A stretch of DNA of 64,000 bases, taken from assembly GCF_036323735.1 (NCBI RefSeq), contig NC_086032.1:55196599-55260598 (forward strand). The letters are read 5' to 3'. Shown piece by piece: positions 10,672 through 23,460 of the stretch. Both the position numbers and the translations under genes were made by a program. The stretch is from Rattus norvegicus. Taxonomy: Eukaryota > Chordata > Mammalia > Rodentia > Muridae. The notes under the pieces were generated by a model. That model made no database searches and was not told the DNA's origin. It saw only the letters and a list, made by a program, of their open reading frames with translations. The stretch's first letter is position 1. Each line of letters opens with the position of its first letter.

Positions 10672-13600
10672 ACAAATATAACAGGAAGCAACAATCACTA
10701 TTCCTTAATATCTCTCAACATCAATGGAATAAATTCCCCAATAAAAGACACATATTAACAAACTGGATACACAATGAGGACCCAATATATTGCTGCCTAC
10801 AAGAAACATACCTCAGAGACAAAGAGAGACACAGAGGAAAACAACTTTCCAAACAAATGATCTGAAGAAGCAAGCTGGAGTAGCCATTCTAAGATTGAAT
10901 AAAATCGATTTTCAACCAAAAGTCATCAAAAAAAGATAAGGAAGGACTCTTCATATTCATGAAAGGAAAAATCCACCAAGATGAGTTCTCAATCATAAAT
11001 ATGCTCCAAATACAAGGGCAACTACATACATAAAAGAATCCTTACTAAAGCTCAAAGCATACAATGAACCTCACAAAATAATAGTAGGAGAATTCAACAC
11101 TCCACTTTCATCTATAGACAGATCATGGAAACAGAAATTAAACAGAGACATAGACAAAGAGAAGTCATGCACCAAATGGATTTAACAGATATTTATAGAA
11201 CATGCTATCCTAAAACAAAAGGATATACCTTTTTCTCACCACCTAATGGTACTTTTTCCAAAATTAACCATATAATTGGTCATAAAACGGGCCTCAACAG
11301 ATACAGAAAGATAGAAATAATCCTATAATACTATTAGTCCATCACGGGCTAAAGCTGGCCTTCAATAAGAATAAGGAAAGATTGCCCACATATACATGGA
11401 AGTTGAACAATGCTTTATTCAATGGTAGCCTGGTCAAGGAAGAAATAAAGAAAGAAATTAAAGACTTCTTACAATTTAATGAAAATGAAGATTGTCCCAA
11501 ACTTATGGGACAAAATGAAAGTTGTGCTAAGAAGGAAACTCATAGTTCTGAGTGCCTGCAGAAAGAAACAAGAGAGAGCATATGTCAGCCGCTTGACAGC
11601 ATACCTAACAGCTCTAGGACAAAAAGAAGCAAATACACCCAGGAGGAGTAGAAGGCAGGAAATAATCAAACTCAGAACTGAAATCAACCAAGTAAAAAGA
11701 AAAAGGACTATAGAAAGAATCGACAGAACCAAAAGCTGGTTCTTTGAGAAAATCAGCAAGATATATAAACCCTTAGCCAGACTAACAAGAGGACACAAAA
11801 AGTGTGTCCCAATTAACAAAATTAGAAATGAAAAGGGAAACATAACAACAGAGTCAGAGGAAATTTAAAAAAATCATCAGATCGCACTACAAAATCCTAT
11901 ATTCAACAAAACTTGAAAATCTGGAGGAAATGGACAATTTCCTAGACAGATACCTGGTACTGAAGTTAAGTCAGGAACAAATAAACCTTTTAATAAACCC
12001 CAAAACTCCTAAAGAAATAGAAGCAATCATTAAAGGTCTCCCAACCAAAGAGAGCCCATTTCCAGATGGGTTCAGTGCAGAATTCTATCAGACCTTCATA
12101 GAAGACCTCATACTAATAATATACAAACAATTCCGTGAAATTTAAAAAGGTAAAGCGCTACTGAAATTCTTCTGTGAAGCCACAATTACTCTTATACTTA
12201 AACCACACAAAGACCCAACAAAGAAAAAGAACTTCAGATCATATTCTCTTATGAAAATCCATGCAAAGATACTCAATAAAATTCTTGCAAACTGTATCCA
12301 AGAGCACATCAAAACAATCATCCATTATGAACAAGTAGGCTTCATTCCGGGAATGCAGGGATGGTTTAATATATGGAAAACCATCAATTTAATCCACTAG
12401 ATAAACAAACTGAAAGATAAAAACCACATGATCATTTCATTAGGTGCTGAGAAAGCATTTGACAATATTCAACACACTTTCATAATGAAAGTCCTGGAAA
12501 GAAAAGGAATTCAAAATTCATACCTAAAAATAGTAAAAGCCATATACAGCAAACCAGTAGCTAATATTAAAGTAAGTGGAGAGAAACTTGAATCAATCCC
12601 ACTAAAATCAGGGACTAGACAAGACTGCCCACTCTCTCCCTACTTATTCAACATAGTTCTTGAAGTCCTAGCCAGAGCAATCAGACAACAAAAGGAGATC
12701 AAAGGGATACAGATTAGAAAGAAAGAATTCAAAATATCACTATTTGCAGACAATATGATTATATAATTAAGTGATCCCAAAAGTTCCACCAGAGAACTAC
12801 TGAACCTGATAAACACCTTCAGCAAAGTGGCTGGGTATAAAACTAACTCAAACAAATCAGTAGCCTTCCTCTACACAAAAGAGAAAGAAGCCGAGAAAGA
12901 AATTAGGGAATGACATCCTTCATAATAGTCCCAAATAATAAAAAATACCTCGGTGTGACTTTGACCAAGAATGTGAAAGATCTGTACGATAAGTACTTCA
13001 AGACTCTGAAGAAAGAAATTGAAGAGGACCTCAGAAGATGGAAAGATCTCCCATGCTCATGGATTGGCAGGATTAATATAGTAAAAATGGCCATTTTACC
13101 AAAAGCGATCTACAGATTCAATCCAATCTCCATCAAAATCCCAACCCAATTCTTCATAGAGTTAGAAAAATTTGCCAATTCTTCTGGCATAACAAAAAAC
13201 CCAGGAGAGTTCAAACTATCCTCAACAATAAAAGGACTTCCGGGGGAATCACTATTCCTGAACTCAAGCAGTACTACAGAGCAATAGTGATAAAAACTGC
13301 ATGGTATTGGTACAGAGACAAACAGGTATACCAGTGGAATAGAAGTGAAGACACAGAAATGAACCCACACACCTAAGGTCACTTGATTTTTGACAAAGGA
13401 GCCAAAACCGTCCAATGTAAAAAAGATAGCATTTTCAGCAAATGGTGCTGGCCAAACTGGAGGTCAGCATGCAGAAGAATACACATTGATCCATTCTTAT
13501 CACCCTGTACAAAGCTTAAGTCCAATTGGATCAAGGACTTCCACATCAAACCAGATATACTCAAACTGATAGAAGATAAAGTGGGAAGCATCTCGAACAC

Positions 13601-14459
13601 ATGGGCACTGGAGAAAATTTCCTGAACAAAGCACCAATGACTTATGGTCTATGATCAAGAATCAACAATTGGGATTTCATAAAACTGCAAAGCTCCTGTA
13701 AGGCAAAAACATTATTGCTAGGACAAAATGGCAACCAACTTATTGGAAAAAGATCTTTACCAATCCTACAACAGATAGAGGGCTTATATCCATATATAAA
13801 AAGAACTCGCGAAGTTAGACTGCAGAGAGACAAATATCCCTATTAAAAAATGGGGTTCAAAGCTAAACAAACAATTCACAGCTGAGGAATGCCAAATGGA
13901 TGAGAAACACATAAAGACACGATCAACATCTTTAGTCATAAGGGAAATGCAAACCAAAACAACCCTGAGATTCCACCTTACAGCAGACAGAATGGCAAAG
14001 ATCAAAAGCTCCGGCAACAGCAGATGCTGGCAAGGATGTAGAGAAAGAGGAACACTCCTTCATTGTTGATGGGATTGCAGACTGGTACAACCATTCTGGA
14101 AATCAGTCAAGAGGTTCCTCAGAAAATTGGACATTGCATTTCCTGAGGACCCAGCTATTCCTCTCTTGGGCATATACCCAAAAGATGCCCAAACATATAA
14201 CAAAGACATGTGCTCCACTATGTTCTAGGAGCCTTATTTATAATAGCCAGAAGCTGGAAAGAACCCAGATGCCCTTCAACAGAGGAATGGATACAGAAAA
14301 TGTGGTACATCTACACAGTGGAACTACTCAGCTATCAAAAACAATGACTTTATGAAATTCATAGGCCAATGGATGGAACTAGAAAATATCACCCTGAGTG
14401 AGGTAACACAATCACAGAAAAACACAAATGGTATGTACTCACTAATAAGTGGATATTAG
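10672..14459 (+). pseudogene. L1 ORF2 pseudogene (copy 1)
   Basis: Collinear with the other ORF2 copies but split across all three frames. L1 ORF2 supplies an APE-like endonuclease and a reverse transcriptase. Recognisable parts are the endonuclease region at 10700-11330 (QMDLTDIYRTCYPKTKGY), the RT palm around 12428-12766 (GTRQDCPLSPYLFN) and the C-terminal Cys-rich segment near 14025-14090. The RT active-site box reads FADN near 12745 instead of FADD, so a catalytic Asp is lost. The Cys-rich motif contains a stop. The frame closes with SLISGY and a TAG at 14457-14459. It cannot make a working protein. Confidence 0.9.
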
Positions 14460-15180
14460 CCGAAATGCTCGAATTATCCTAGATGCACAGAACACATGAA
14501 AATCAAAAGGATGACCAAAATGTGAATGCTCAATTCCTTCTTTAAAAGGGGAACAAGAATACCCTGGGTAGCAAATGGGAAGGCAGAGTTTAGAATAGAG
14601 GCTGAAGGAACACCCATTCAGAGCCTGCCCCCACATGTGGCCCATACATATAAAGCCACCAAATTAGATAAGATAGATGAAGCATAGAAGTGCAGGCTGA
14701 CAGGAACTGGGTGTAAATCTCTCCTGAGAGACATAGCCAGAATGAGGCAAATACATAGGCGAATGCCAGCAGCAAACCACTGATCTGTGAAAGGGACTCC
14801 CATTGAAGAATTCAGAGAAAGGACTGAAAGAGCTTGAAGGGGCTTGAGACCCCATAAGAACAACAATGCCAACCAACCAGAGTTTCCACGGACTAAACTA
14901 CTACCCATGGACTGACACTGGGCTCCAACCTCATAGGTAGCAATGACTAACCTAGTAAGATCACCAGTGCAAGAGGAAGCCCTTGGTCCTGCCAACGCTA
15001 GACCCCCATTTACTGGGATTTTTGTGGAATTATGGTAATGGGGGGAGGATGTGGAGAGGAACACCCTTATAGAAGCGGAGGGAGAGGGGTTAGGGGGTTG
15101 TTGGCCTGGAAACTGGGAAATGGAATAACAATTGAAATGTAAATAAGAAATACCCAATTGAATAAAGATGGAAAAAATTT

Positions 15181-15689
15181 CAGGATTTAGTATGGATCTT
15201 GTTTCATGATCTCATGGTAAAGTTGGTAAATCAAGGTGTGAAGCACTAATCAAAATTTGAGATGGCTAACGTCTCTCCTTTGCTCCACAGATTTTCATTC
15301 CTACCCTGTCTTGACATATCGCCCTTACTGATTATTCACTTCCTGTGGAACACAGGCAAGTTTGGGAGCAGGTGAGAATACCTGCAGACAAACATACCCA
15401 GTTGGATCTGAGGCAGTACCTGACCAATAACCCTCATGGAATTGTAATTCCACAGGTGGTATTTTAGCCAGATATAGATTAATGACTTGTCTCCTGGCTG
15501 CTCTTTACAGGTCAGTCTTAAAATCAGTGAAGCTTGAAAAACTACGAAGTCATTCAGGAAAAAGACAGGAAAATCCATCTGAATTGTTAGATTATAGCAA
15601 AGGCTTTATTATAATACAATAATCTGGACTTTGAAAATACAGAATGTAAACATCTTCTGATGACCTATTTCTTTTTCCATAGCTACTCC
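15181..15689. other. Unassigned sequence before the retroviral fragment
   Basis: Slightly richer in GC than the surroundings and with no obvious L1 match. It could be a degraded part of the same endogenous retrovirus as 15690-16208, but I see no motif that proves this. Confidence 0.3.
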
Positions 15690-16208
15690 AATCTAAAAGA
15701 CAAACTTTCAAAGCAGAGAGGGGGCCCCTAACTCCACAGGCCGAAGTCTTGGTGCTGGCCTTTGAAGTACACCATGGAAGGGATGAGAAGTCTCCCAGAG
15801 TAAAATACCATATGCTAGCAAAGGCTGTTGGAACAGCCTCAACTACTACTCGAAACTTCTGGTCTTCTAAAGCTAAGGGACAGCCTGGCTCCTGCTACAG
15901 ATATGGTCAACAAGGTCATTGGACGAGGGCTTGCTGTAACTTCCCCAAGCCAAGTTCTAGGTGCCATCAAGAGGGACACTGGGCTGCCAATTGCCCTCAT
16001 GTTGGGTAGGACAGGGAGACATCACATCCAAATAACCCTCCAGTGGATCTCCTAAGCTTGGCTATGGATGACTGAAGGGGACCAAGTTCCCTATACCTCA
16101 CCATTGCCATCACCAGCAGAGCACTGGGTAACCATCATGGTATGTTGGCAGCCCATCTCCTTCCCCTTGGACACTGGGGCCACATACTTGGTCCGAATGG
16201 AGTTTTGG
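15690..16208 (+). mobile_element. Endogenous retrovirus gag/protease fragment
   Basis: An open stretch at 15749-16009 ends in two retroviral nucleocapsid-type zinc knuckles. In the first (from about residue 50) the second Cys position is Tyr. In the second the first Cys position is Ser. Both knuckles (pattern C-x2-C-x4-H-x4-C) are therefore damaged. A stop follows at 16007-16009. In another frame, 16167-16181 encodes LDTGA, the hallmark aspartic protease active-site loop. Two knuckles upstream of a protease suggest a gag-pro junction of an old class I-like element. No LTRs, polymerase or envelope were seen nearby. It is a dead fragment. Confidence 0.65.
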
Positions 16209-16385
16209 GGACCCTTATTTGTGATAGCCAGAAGCTGGAAATAACCCAGATGTCCCACAAGACATGAATGGGTACAGAAATTGTGGTTCATTCACACAAT
16301 GAATGCTATTCAAATATTAAGAAAGAGGACATCATGAGTTTCGCAGGCAAATGGATGGAACTAGAAAAATATCCTGAGTGTGGCC
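16209..16385 (+). mobile_element. L1 ORF2 C-terminal fragment fused to the ERV fragment
   Basis: The block 'ttgtgatagccagaagctgg', 'gaatgggtacagaaa', 'ttcacacaatgaatg' and 'gcaaatggatggaact' is the last part of L1 ORF2, as at 14240-14400. It begins immediately after retroviral protease sequence and stops just before the ORF2 end, with no 3' UTR or A-tail. A retrotransposed L1 would keep its 3' end, so recombination or repair-associated capture is more likely. Confidence 0.8.
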
Positions 16386-16789
16386 TAGATCAGTTTTAGA
16401 GCCACATATTAAAGTCACACTATAATTTCCATGTGAGTTTTGGATATTACAATCACCTACTCATCTTTACACAGTGTAGTGCATTTCTCTGAAGGATGTT
16501 TGTAGCTTCAAAGTCCAGCATTCTAATGGTTCTTTATTCACTTTGGGAAAGGCAGGAGTGAGTTTTGTTGTTGCTTCACAGGTACTAGTTCAATAAATAC
16601 TTAATGAACTAAATTACAACCATATATGATTAATTTACCTAATTCTATTAGTTTCAGTAAGTAGAAAATAAATAAGATCTGTATTTCAACTAGGAAGTCA
16701 GGAAGAGTCTTAACATTCAAAAAGGAAGAATTTGTCATGGTGGCTGTTATCATTCTTTTTCCAAATTCACAGTTCATTGCAGGTTAGAT
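16386..16789. other. Unassigned sequence
   Basis: No gene and no confident repeat seen between the L1 fragment and the Lx tail. Confidence 0.4.
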
Positions 16790-17045
16790 GTTCTGAATCT
16801 CCAAAGTTGGCTGCCTTTTCCAGAACTGTACTAGAAAAGTAATTGAAAGAATGGGGACTTTGTCTTTTCTCATCGTGTCCTGTTTTCTTATATTTGGTTG
16901 TTTCCTTCTTGAAGTCTGCTCTCTTCTGAAGGGAAATGGAAAGGGTGGATCTGGAGAATTTGGCTGAGAAGAAACTGAGAAGAGAGTGGGAAAATCTACT
17001 CAGGATGTAGTGTATGAAAAAAATCCATTTTCAATTTTTAAAAAG
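16790..17045 (+). mobile_element. Lx-type L1 3' end (sense)
   Basis: The order 'tatttggttgtttcc', 'ttgaagtctgctctc', 'gggtggatctggagaa', 'gggaaaatctactcagga' and 'tgtagtgtatgaaaaaaatc' matches the terminal Lx 3' UTR, the same family as 37146-37385. It ends in an A-rich tail near 17040. Confidence 0.65.
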
Positions 17046-17467
17046 ACAGTATATTGTATATGATAAAAATCAGTTGTAATGGAAACTGAATTTCACAACC
17101 GTAATATTATTGATAGACAGCACTATAATTCTCTCCCAATAAGTAAAAAATGTATTTGATTATCAAAAAAATCAGAATAAAAATTGTATGAAATAGAAAC
17201 ACTATAACATCATTAAAGTATGTACTTTCAGAAGTATTTCGCCATTAGTGATAGTTTTAAAAGTGATTTTAAATGCACTTACAAATTTAACAAATAAGTC
17301 ACTTAAACATAGAATTATAAGAAGGCAACTTACTTCTTGAAATATATGTATTTTTAATTTCCACAATTTTCAATTACATAAATAAATTTCATCAGGTAAA
17401 AATGTTTATCTTTAAGCTGTAAAATTTAGATGTATGAAATGAATCTTTCATGTAAAAGATTCTACAT

Positions 17468-17642
17468 ATCTGGGCATGGTGACTCATGCCTTTAATCCAG
17501 CAAAGGCAGGAAGAATTCTGAGTTTAAGGATATTCTAATCTACAAAACAAGTTCAAAGATCCATGGCTATTACATAGTAAATCCCTGTTTTGAAACAAAA
17601 CAGAACTAACAAACAGAAAACAAAGAAAAAACAATAACAAAA
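17468..17642 (+). mobile_element. B1 SINE (diverged)
   Basis: It starts 'ctgggcatggtgactcatgc' and continues 'ctttaatccagcaaagg' and 'ggaagaattctgagtt', the 7SL-derived B1 layout with box A region and B-box remnant. It ends in an A/C-rich tail at 17585-17642. Several indels indicate age. Confidence 0.75.
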
Positions 17643-18910
17643 CCTTATTCTACCACCTTAAAAATAAGTGAAATAAATGATTCAAGAAAAAATATATTAC
17701 ATATTGTAGAAACTTTATGACACTATAAATGTAATTTTTTAGATTTACAATTTGCTTCTTGTTCTTTTCCTTGTCAAAGAAATTTGCTCTTAAATGTGAT
17801 ATGATAAATCATATAGTATTTCATTACTTTGCTAAATTTACATGCATATGTATGTAGACTCATAATGCTTTATATGTTAAGTGATTCATATAAGCAAACC
17901 TGTATTTCTTAATACTTTTGTCAAAAAGGGATTGTACTTAGAGATCCTACTTTAAAATGATGCTCATTAATTTAAATGCCTAGAAATCACTTGTTAAAAT
18001 CTGACTAAACTAAACTAAACTAAACTAAGCTAAATACATGATAAATTATAATCAATTTCTATGTTATATTGGAACATAGACTACTTTTTCTCAATTGACT
18101 TCACATGTTGTTTTACTGCAAATTTAAAAGCAGAGTATGACTATCAGATGCCAAATGTTCACATAATCAGATTCTACATTCATGGGCCTTGTCTCTAACC
18201 TCTCACAGTTTGTGTCCAATTGTTCAACTTGGGCTCCAATAGATATCCACCTTTTTCCCATTCTAATCTGTGTAAGCATATGCTTTGAAACATGTACCTT
18301 TAGTCACATTCTAAAAAGTTATGACTTTAAAATATACTCTGTGACTAATAAAATAATAAAAAGCACACCAGTGACCTGACACAGTGAACTGGAGCAGATT
18401 GTTGAAACATTCATTTCACAGTGTTCAGCAATCCTCTTTCAAAATTTGTAATCCAGACTTCTGTTGGATTTTAGGAGCACTTTATAGAGTTTTGCCTTGG
18501 TACTTTCATTATGAGTAAGTATTTTCTTTAGACTTAAGTTTATTATAACATAAAATAGTGTATTTCCAATGGAACTATTTTTAATTATATATTCTAAACT
18601 TTCATTCTTTAAATATTTTATAAGCAAATTTATTTTAAGCTACCCTCACCAAAATAATAATTTAATATTTAGTTGTATTAGAATATTTGTTAAATATAAA
18701 TAAGATTATTTTTATACAAAATAATTTTATAAAATAATGAAATTTTTGTTAAATTTTATTGTTTGGAGACAGTTTACTGTATTTAAATTGTTAGCAGCCC
18801 TTAATGGAAGCTGTTTTAGTTAATATGTGTAGTGTCAAACAGCAAAAATTTGTTATTGTTTGTTTTCTGTGATAGATTAAAGCATAACAAAATTTCAAAA
18901 TCAATTAACG
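17643..18910. other. AT-rich unique sequence
   Basis: No gene seen. A short AAACT-type pentamer array occurs at about 18002-18030 and is the only repeat that I can name. Confidence 0.5.
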
Positions 18911-18942
18911 CATGTGTATGCACGTGTGTATGCATGTGTATG

Positions 18943-18994
<52 letters not shown>
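18911..18994 (+). repeat. CA-rich microsatellite with alternating TG/CG lead
   Basis: An impure TGTATGCACG-type lead (18911-18948) is followed by an almost pure CA run to 18994. Alternating purine-pyrimidine DNA of this kind can adopt Z-form. It is likely length-polymorphic. Confidence 0.95.
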
Positions 18995-18998
<4 letters not shown>

Positions 18999-20200
18999 TA
19001 ACCCAAGACCAAAGGGATTATCATGAGTTTTCACCTATAAAAATGATTTAGAGATTTTGGCTGCTTAGGTCATCTTGAGACTAAACAACCCATTCTCTAC
19101 AATGTGCCACCTCAATTAAGATAAAAAGCAGAGAAGTCATAATTGGGGTAGAATACAAGAGAGATGCTCATAATTACAGAACTACAATCACCAATGTCAT
19201 TTGAAAATTCTTTTTCATTTTGTTAAACACAATTCTGAGTTTTTACCTATATTACTATGAAATAATTGAATAGATGGCAAGTATTTATGTATGTTTGTAC
19301 CAAGTACAGATATAAAATGATATGTGAGTACAAAATGCTAAATAATATGAGACACTATCCTTTCAATATTCTTCTTGAGTATTTATCTGTTTCACAGATT
19401 AAATACAGTTTGATTTTGAAAAGTAATTATACTCTAGGAGCCCACAAGCATCATTATATGTACAATGTTAAGCCAAAAATTCCACTTAATTTTCAAAAAA
19501 TATGTTTATAGAAAGAATGAATTGACTCATTTTTTATTATTGTATCTAAATACTTGTGGTTTTTTTTATCATGGTCACATATTAAACAAAAACTATATAT
19601 AAATATGAGGACTTGTTTCCAAATTTTGTTTTGTGTCTTACAAAGTTGCATATTTTAAATAATTTAATAGTTTAATAATACATACATGTGGTTAAATCTT
19701 AGTAAAATTACAAACAACGTTTTCACTTTTATGCTTTCTGCATATATATATATACATATATATATATATAATTAAATACAATATTTGTGAGAACTAAAGA
19801 ACAGTGATTTGGAAGAAGATTTAGAAGATTTTCCAACACTGTAAGAAAGCAATTGGAATGAGTGTTTTGTTAAGAAAAAGTCTTAAATAAAATTCTTAAG
19901 AGTTGACAATTTATGTGAGGGAATGTCAGGTACACTAGAACCATTCAATAAGGCAGAGACAATAGAAACCGGCATCAAGAAGGTACTAATAATTTCCCTA
20001 TGGAATTGTAGCAAAGAATAATTGGAATCCTTTGAGAATTCTCTGGAAACTGTTTCCAGGAAGTTCTCACAGCTGAAGCAGTCATTCATGTCTCTTTTCT
20101 CTTTAAAGACTTTACAGGTACATCTTCTGCACCTGAATTTCTGTGGTGCACTTTTATTCTGGAATGTCATTGAATTCTTGGATGTCTCTGTCTCTTTCTC

Positions 20201-20201
<1 letters not shown>
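18995..20201. other. AT-rich unique sequence
   Basis: No gene or confident interspersed repeat. A TA-rich dinucleotide patch lies at 19741-19771. Confidence 0.5.
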
Positions 20202-20256
<55 letters not shown>

Positions 20257-20380
20257 CCTCCCTCCTTCCCTCCTTTCCCCCCCCCTCTCTCTCTCTCCTT
20301 TGTGTGTGTGTGCATGCGTGTGTGTGTGTGTGTGTGCGTGCGTGCGTGCGTGTGTGTGTGTGTGTGTGTGCGCGCACGCA
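20202..20380 (+). repeat. Compound CT / TG microsatellite
   Basis: CT repeats (20202-20258) run into CCCT-type and C-rich units (to about 20298), then TG repeats with GTGC interruptions to 20380. The open frames on both strands across it are low-complexity artefacts. Confidence 0.95.
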
Positions 20381-20699
20381 TGTTGTTTGGAGATAGGGAT
20401 TTCTTCTTAGCTATCAAGTCTTTAATTCATTGAAATGCCCAAGATCTGACTCCTGAATTGACTCCTGAATTGTAACTGAATTATAGAGTTACAGCTATAT
20501 TTCCTGGTCTCTGCTAAACTCTATATTTTGGCATGAGCAGAAGGATAAACTATAACTTAGGCAGATAGTAGTGAGGATGACTAAAATGATGTCACCCAAT
20601 ATGCAGAGAATTGTTATTTATTACTCATATTTATTTATTAAGAATTCATTTTATGGGTGCACATACATAGTTTTCCTCTTCCCTCTCCTTCCAACTCCT

Positions 20700-21125
20700 A
20701 CCCAACTCCCTTAAAAATCACTTTTATTGATATTGCTAGGATGTACATACATATAAATATCTAAATATAATACCCTCATCTTGAATCTGTTTAGTATTGC
20801 TCATACTCATATGTAAATGTTTTTAGATCTGATATTTTCTGATTGAATAGACATTTACAGAGCTTATCCCTTGAGAAGAGTGAACTCCTTTTTCTCAGCA
20901 GTCATGAATTGCCTATGGTTCTTCCTTTAGGATGAGACCTTGTGAGATTCTCCCATTCTTATTTGATGGCACTTGGTGTTTTCATTGTTGAGGGCTTGTT
21001 GAAGCCATCATTATTATGGTTACATCTTCTGTATATAAAAGATACTATCCCACAACAGTTGACCTGGTCCCCTGCCTCCTATTACCATTCTGTTCATTTT
21101 CTCATGAGTTTCCTAAACCTTTAAT
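20700..21125 (-). mobile_element. Old rodent interspersed repeat, family uncertain
   Basis: Landmarks such as 'aattgcctatggttcttc', 'gatgagaccttgtgag' and 'tggcacttggtgttttc' resemble a very common murid repeat that I cannot assign to a named family. Divergence is high, and strand and ends are guesses. Confidence 0.35.
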
Positions 21126-21296
21126 GTAGGGTTGTGGTGGAAATGAAATAATTAGAACTGGAAATTTCTATGTCATCTGTTCTCTGACTTTATGATTTAT
21201 AGATTATAATAATGCTAAAAAATGTAAAATCTCTTCCATGAGGAGTGTTGGCATAACTACAAATATTTAGAGCACAGATAGAAATAGTATTGATTT

Positions 21297-21778
21297 CTGA
21301 GAGACACACCCAGAGCATGTCAAATACAGAGGTGAATGCTAGCAGCAATCCACTGAACTGAGAATGGGACCCTCGTTGGAGGAATTAGAGAAAGGATTGA
21401 AGGAGCTGAAGGGAATTGCAACCCCATAAGAACAACAATGCCAACCAACCAGAGCTCCCAGGACTAAACCAAAAGATTGTACATGGACAGGCCCTGGGCT
21501 CCAACTGCATATGCTGCAGAGGATGGCCTTGTTGGGCACCGGCGGAAGGAGAAGCCCTGGGTCCTGCCAAGGTTGGACCCCCAGTGCAAGGGAATGTGGG
21601 GGGGGACGGTAAAGGGGGATGGATGGGAAGAGGGAGAGAAGAAGGGGAGGGAGAGCGGATAGGGAACTTATGGATAGGAAACCAGGAAAGGGAATAGCAT
21701 TTGAAATGTAAATAAAGAAATATCCAATTTATTTAAAATAAGATTCAGAATCAAAAAAAAAGGAAAGAAAGAAAAAAT
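21297..21778 (+). mobile_element. 5'-truncated L1 3' UTR with TSD
   Basis: L1 3' UTR in sense, from 'gagagacacacccagagc' through 'ggaccctcgttggagga', the G-rich block (21595-21660) and 'gaaatgtaaataaagaaa', followed by an A-rich tail. The 15-bp repeat aaatagtattgattt flanks it at 21282-21296 and 21779-21793, so both ends of the insertion are fixed. Confidence 0.92.
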
Positions 21779-21793
21779 AAATAGTATTGATTT

Positions 21794-22861
21794 AGTAGTT
21801 TATCCTCTGGGTCCCATAATCTCTCCAGCCTTGAAAAATAGATTGTTATACAATCAGATATAAACTTTCTCTTATTAAGTGGTACTTAAGTCCACTTATA
21901 TGGATATTGGTTAAACCTAAGCTATAAGTGCCACAATTGTACGTGTGCCCATTTCAAAATCTCATTTAGATTTCTTGGTCAAGAGATTCTAGGCAACTCC
22001 ATATGTAATACAAGTCATTGTCCTTGAACTCAGTTGTTTAGACACACCCAGTTTCAACACAACATTTAGAAGAACAGATCTGCAATCCTCCTCCCAGGAA
22101 ATGAATTCTCATAGTACTGAAAATTGTTGTATAGGTTGCTTTGGAAGAAAAATACTGAGTTTCTCTTTGTATCTATGCTACAAAATCATAGCAATGACCA
22201 GAACTACATAAGTAATTTTAATAGTGTGCTAAGCCATATTCATTTGAAAAGATTCCTGTTTTGGTTTAAACAGAAATGACTACTCAGAAAAGAGAATGTT
22301 ATATTCTAGAACTTTATTTAGTTTATTTTCAAATTTTTGAAATTTTGACTTATGAGGCAATATATATCATTGGGGAAAATACTGTTAATGTCATAATCTA
22401 GAAAAAATTTTAGGAACTTGATTCTTGACAGTGTTAATGAAAATTTTATTCTGTTGTTCCTAAAGTAGGCTAGAGTGAGTTTACCCTGTTTAAAAATTTA
22501 CCACTTGTCTTAAAATGTTTGTCGTGAATATTGGTTCTCTAGCTGTTTGGGACTTCAGAGATAATGTACTGCCTGAATAAGTGGGAATGTTGGCATATTT
22601 GACTTATATGCTTTTGAACTATTTAAATTCTTCTAAAACAGTATGTTTTACATGACTGGTAAAAATATTATATTATATGGAAATATCAACATAATATAAT
22701 ATGAAATCTCTCTTTCAAGTAGGGCTTACAAGAGAACAGTTTTGGTTTTTTTCCTATTTAAAAATAGGCTTATTAGTTCTTTGAAAATTATATACTGTTT
22801 TGATCATATTCCTTTTCTCTCCATTCTTCTTGTATACACTTCAGATTATCTATCTTTTCAT
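21794..22861. other. AT-rich unique sequence
   Basis: No gene or repeat that I can name. Confidence 0.45.
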
Positions 22862-23460
22862 TATTGGATTTTTTATTTACATTTCAAAAGTTATTTCCTT
22901 TTCTGGTTTCCCATCCATAAGCCCTCTATTCATTCCCTCCCCCCTCTTCTATGAGGGTGTTCCCCTCTCCAACCACCCCTCTTCCCGCCTCCTTGCCTTG
23001 ACTGGGGAGGTGGAATGGGAGGGGAGGTTCAGCCTTGGCAGGACCAAGAACTTCTCCTCCCATTGGTGCCCAACATGGCCATCCTTTGTTACATATGCAG
23101 TTGGAGTCATGGGTCTGTCCATGTGTACTCTTTGGAAGGTGGTTTAGTTCCAGGGAACTCTGGTTGGTTGGTTTTGTTGTTCTTATGGGGTTGCCAGCCA
23201 CTTCAGTTCCTTGAAACCCTTCCCTAACTCCTCCAATGGGGACCATGTTCTCAGTTCAATGGTTTGCTGCAAGCATCAACCTCTGTATTTGTCATGCTCT
23301 GGCAGAGCCTTTTGGGAGGCAGCTATTTCAGTCTCCTATCAGCTTGAACTTCTTGGCTTTATCAATATTATCTAGGTTTGGTGGCCACACACATATGAGC
23401 TGGATCTCCAGGTGGGGCAGATACTGAATGGCCATTCCTTACACTTCTGCTTCTCAATCC
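22862..23460 (-). mobile_element. L1 3' UTR (antisense)
   Basis: The minus strand holds about 600 bp of L1 3' UTR. Plus-strand landmarks in reverse order are 'tttacatttcaaaagtt', the pyrimidine block (22925-23000), 'ggcaggaccaagaac', 'gtctgtccatgtgtac', 'gttctcagttcaatgg' and 'tggatctccaggtgggg'. It is older than the 4258 copy and truncated at its 5' end. No target duplication was recognised. Confidence 0.85.

Larger units (their letters stand above)
8973..15180 (+). mobile_element. Near full-length but decayed L1 (copy 1)
   Basis: A single sense-strand L1 with a partial 5' UTR (8973-9581), ORF1 remnant (9582-10612), ORF2 remnant (10672-14459) and a 3' UTR ending near 15175 in 'ttgaataaagatggaaaaaa'. 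Order and spacing match the two younger copies at 31169 and 39163. Both reading frames are interrupted many times, so it is the oldest of the three long L1s. I could not find a convincing target-site duplication. The 5' UTR lacks the upstream GC-rich part that is present in copy 3. Confidence 0.93.

Noticed and set aside
14618..15157. 179-codon minus-strand frame in the L1 3' UTR
   Set aside because: The same frame pattern (MGISYLHF...) recurs antisense to every L1 3' UTR in the window, so it is a by-product of a low-stop noncoding tail.
18911..18994. Considered as a CRISPR-like or regulatory array
   Set aside because: Dinucleotide microsatellite without spacers. The genome is mammalian.
20022..20433. 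Long open frames on both strands across 20022-20433 (Ser/Leu/Val-Cys rich, or Arg/Glu/His-Thr rich)
   Set aside because: They are translations of CT and TG microsatellites and exist on both strands. No start context or conserved domain.
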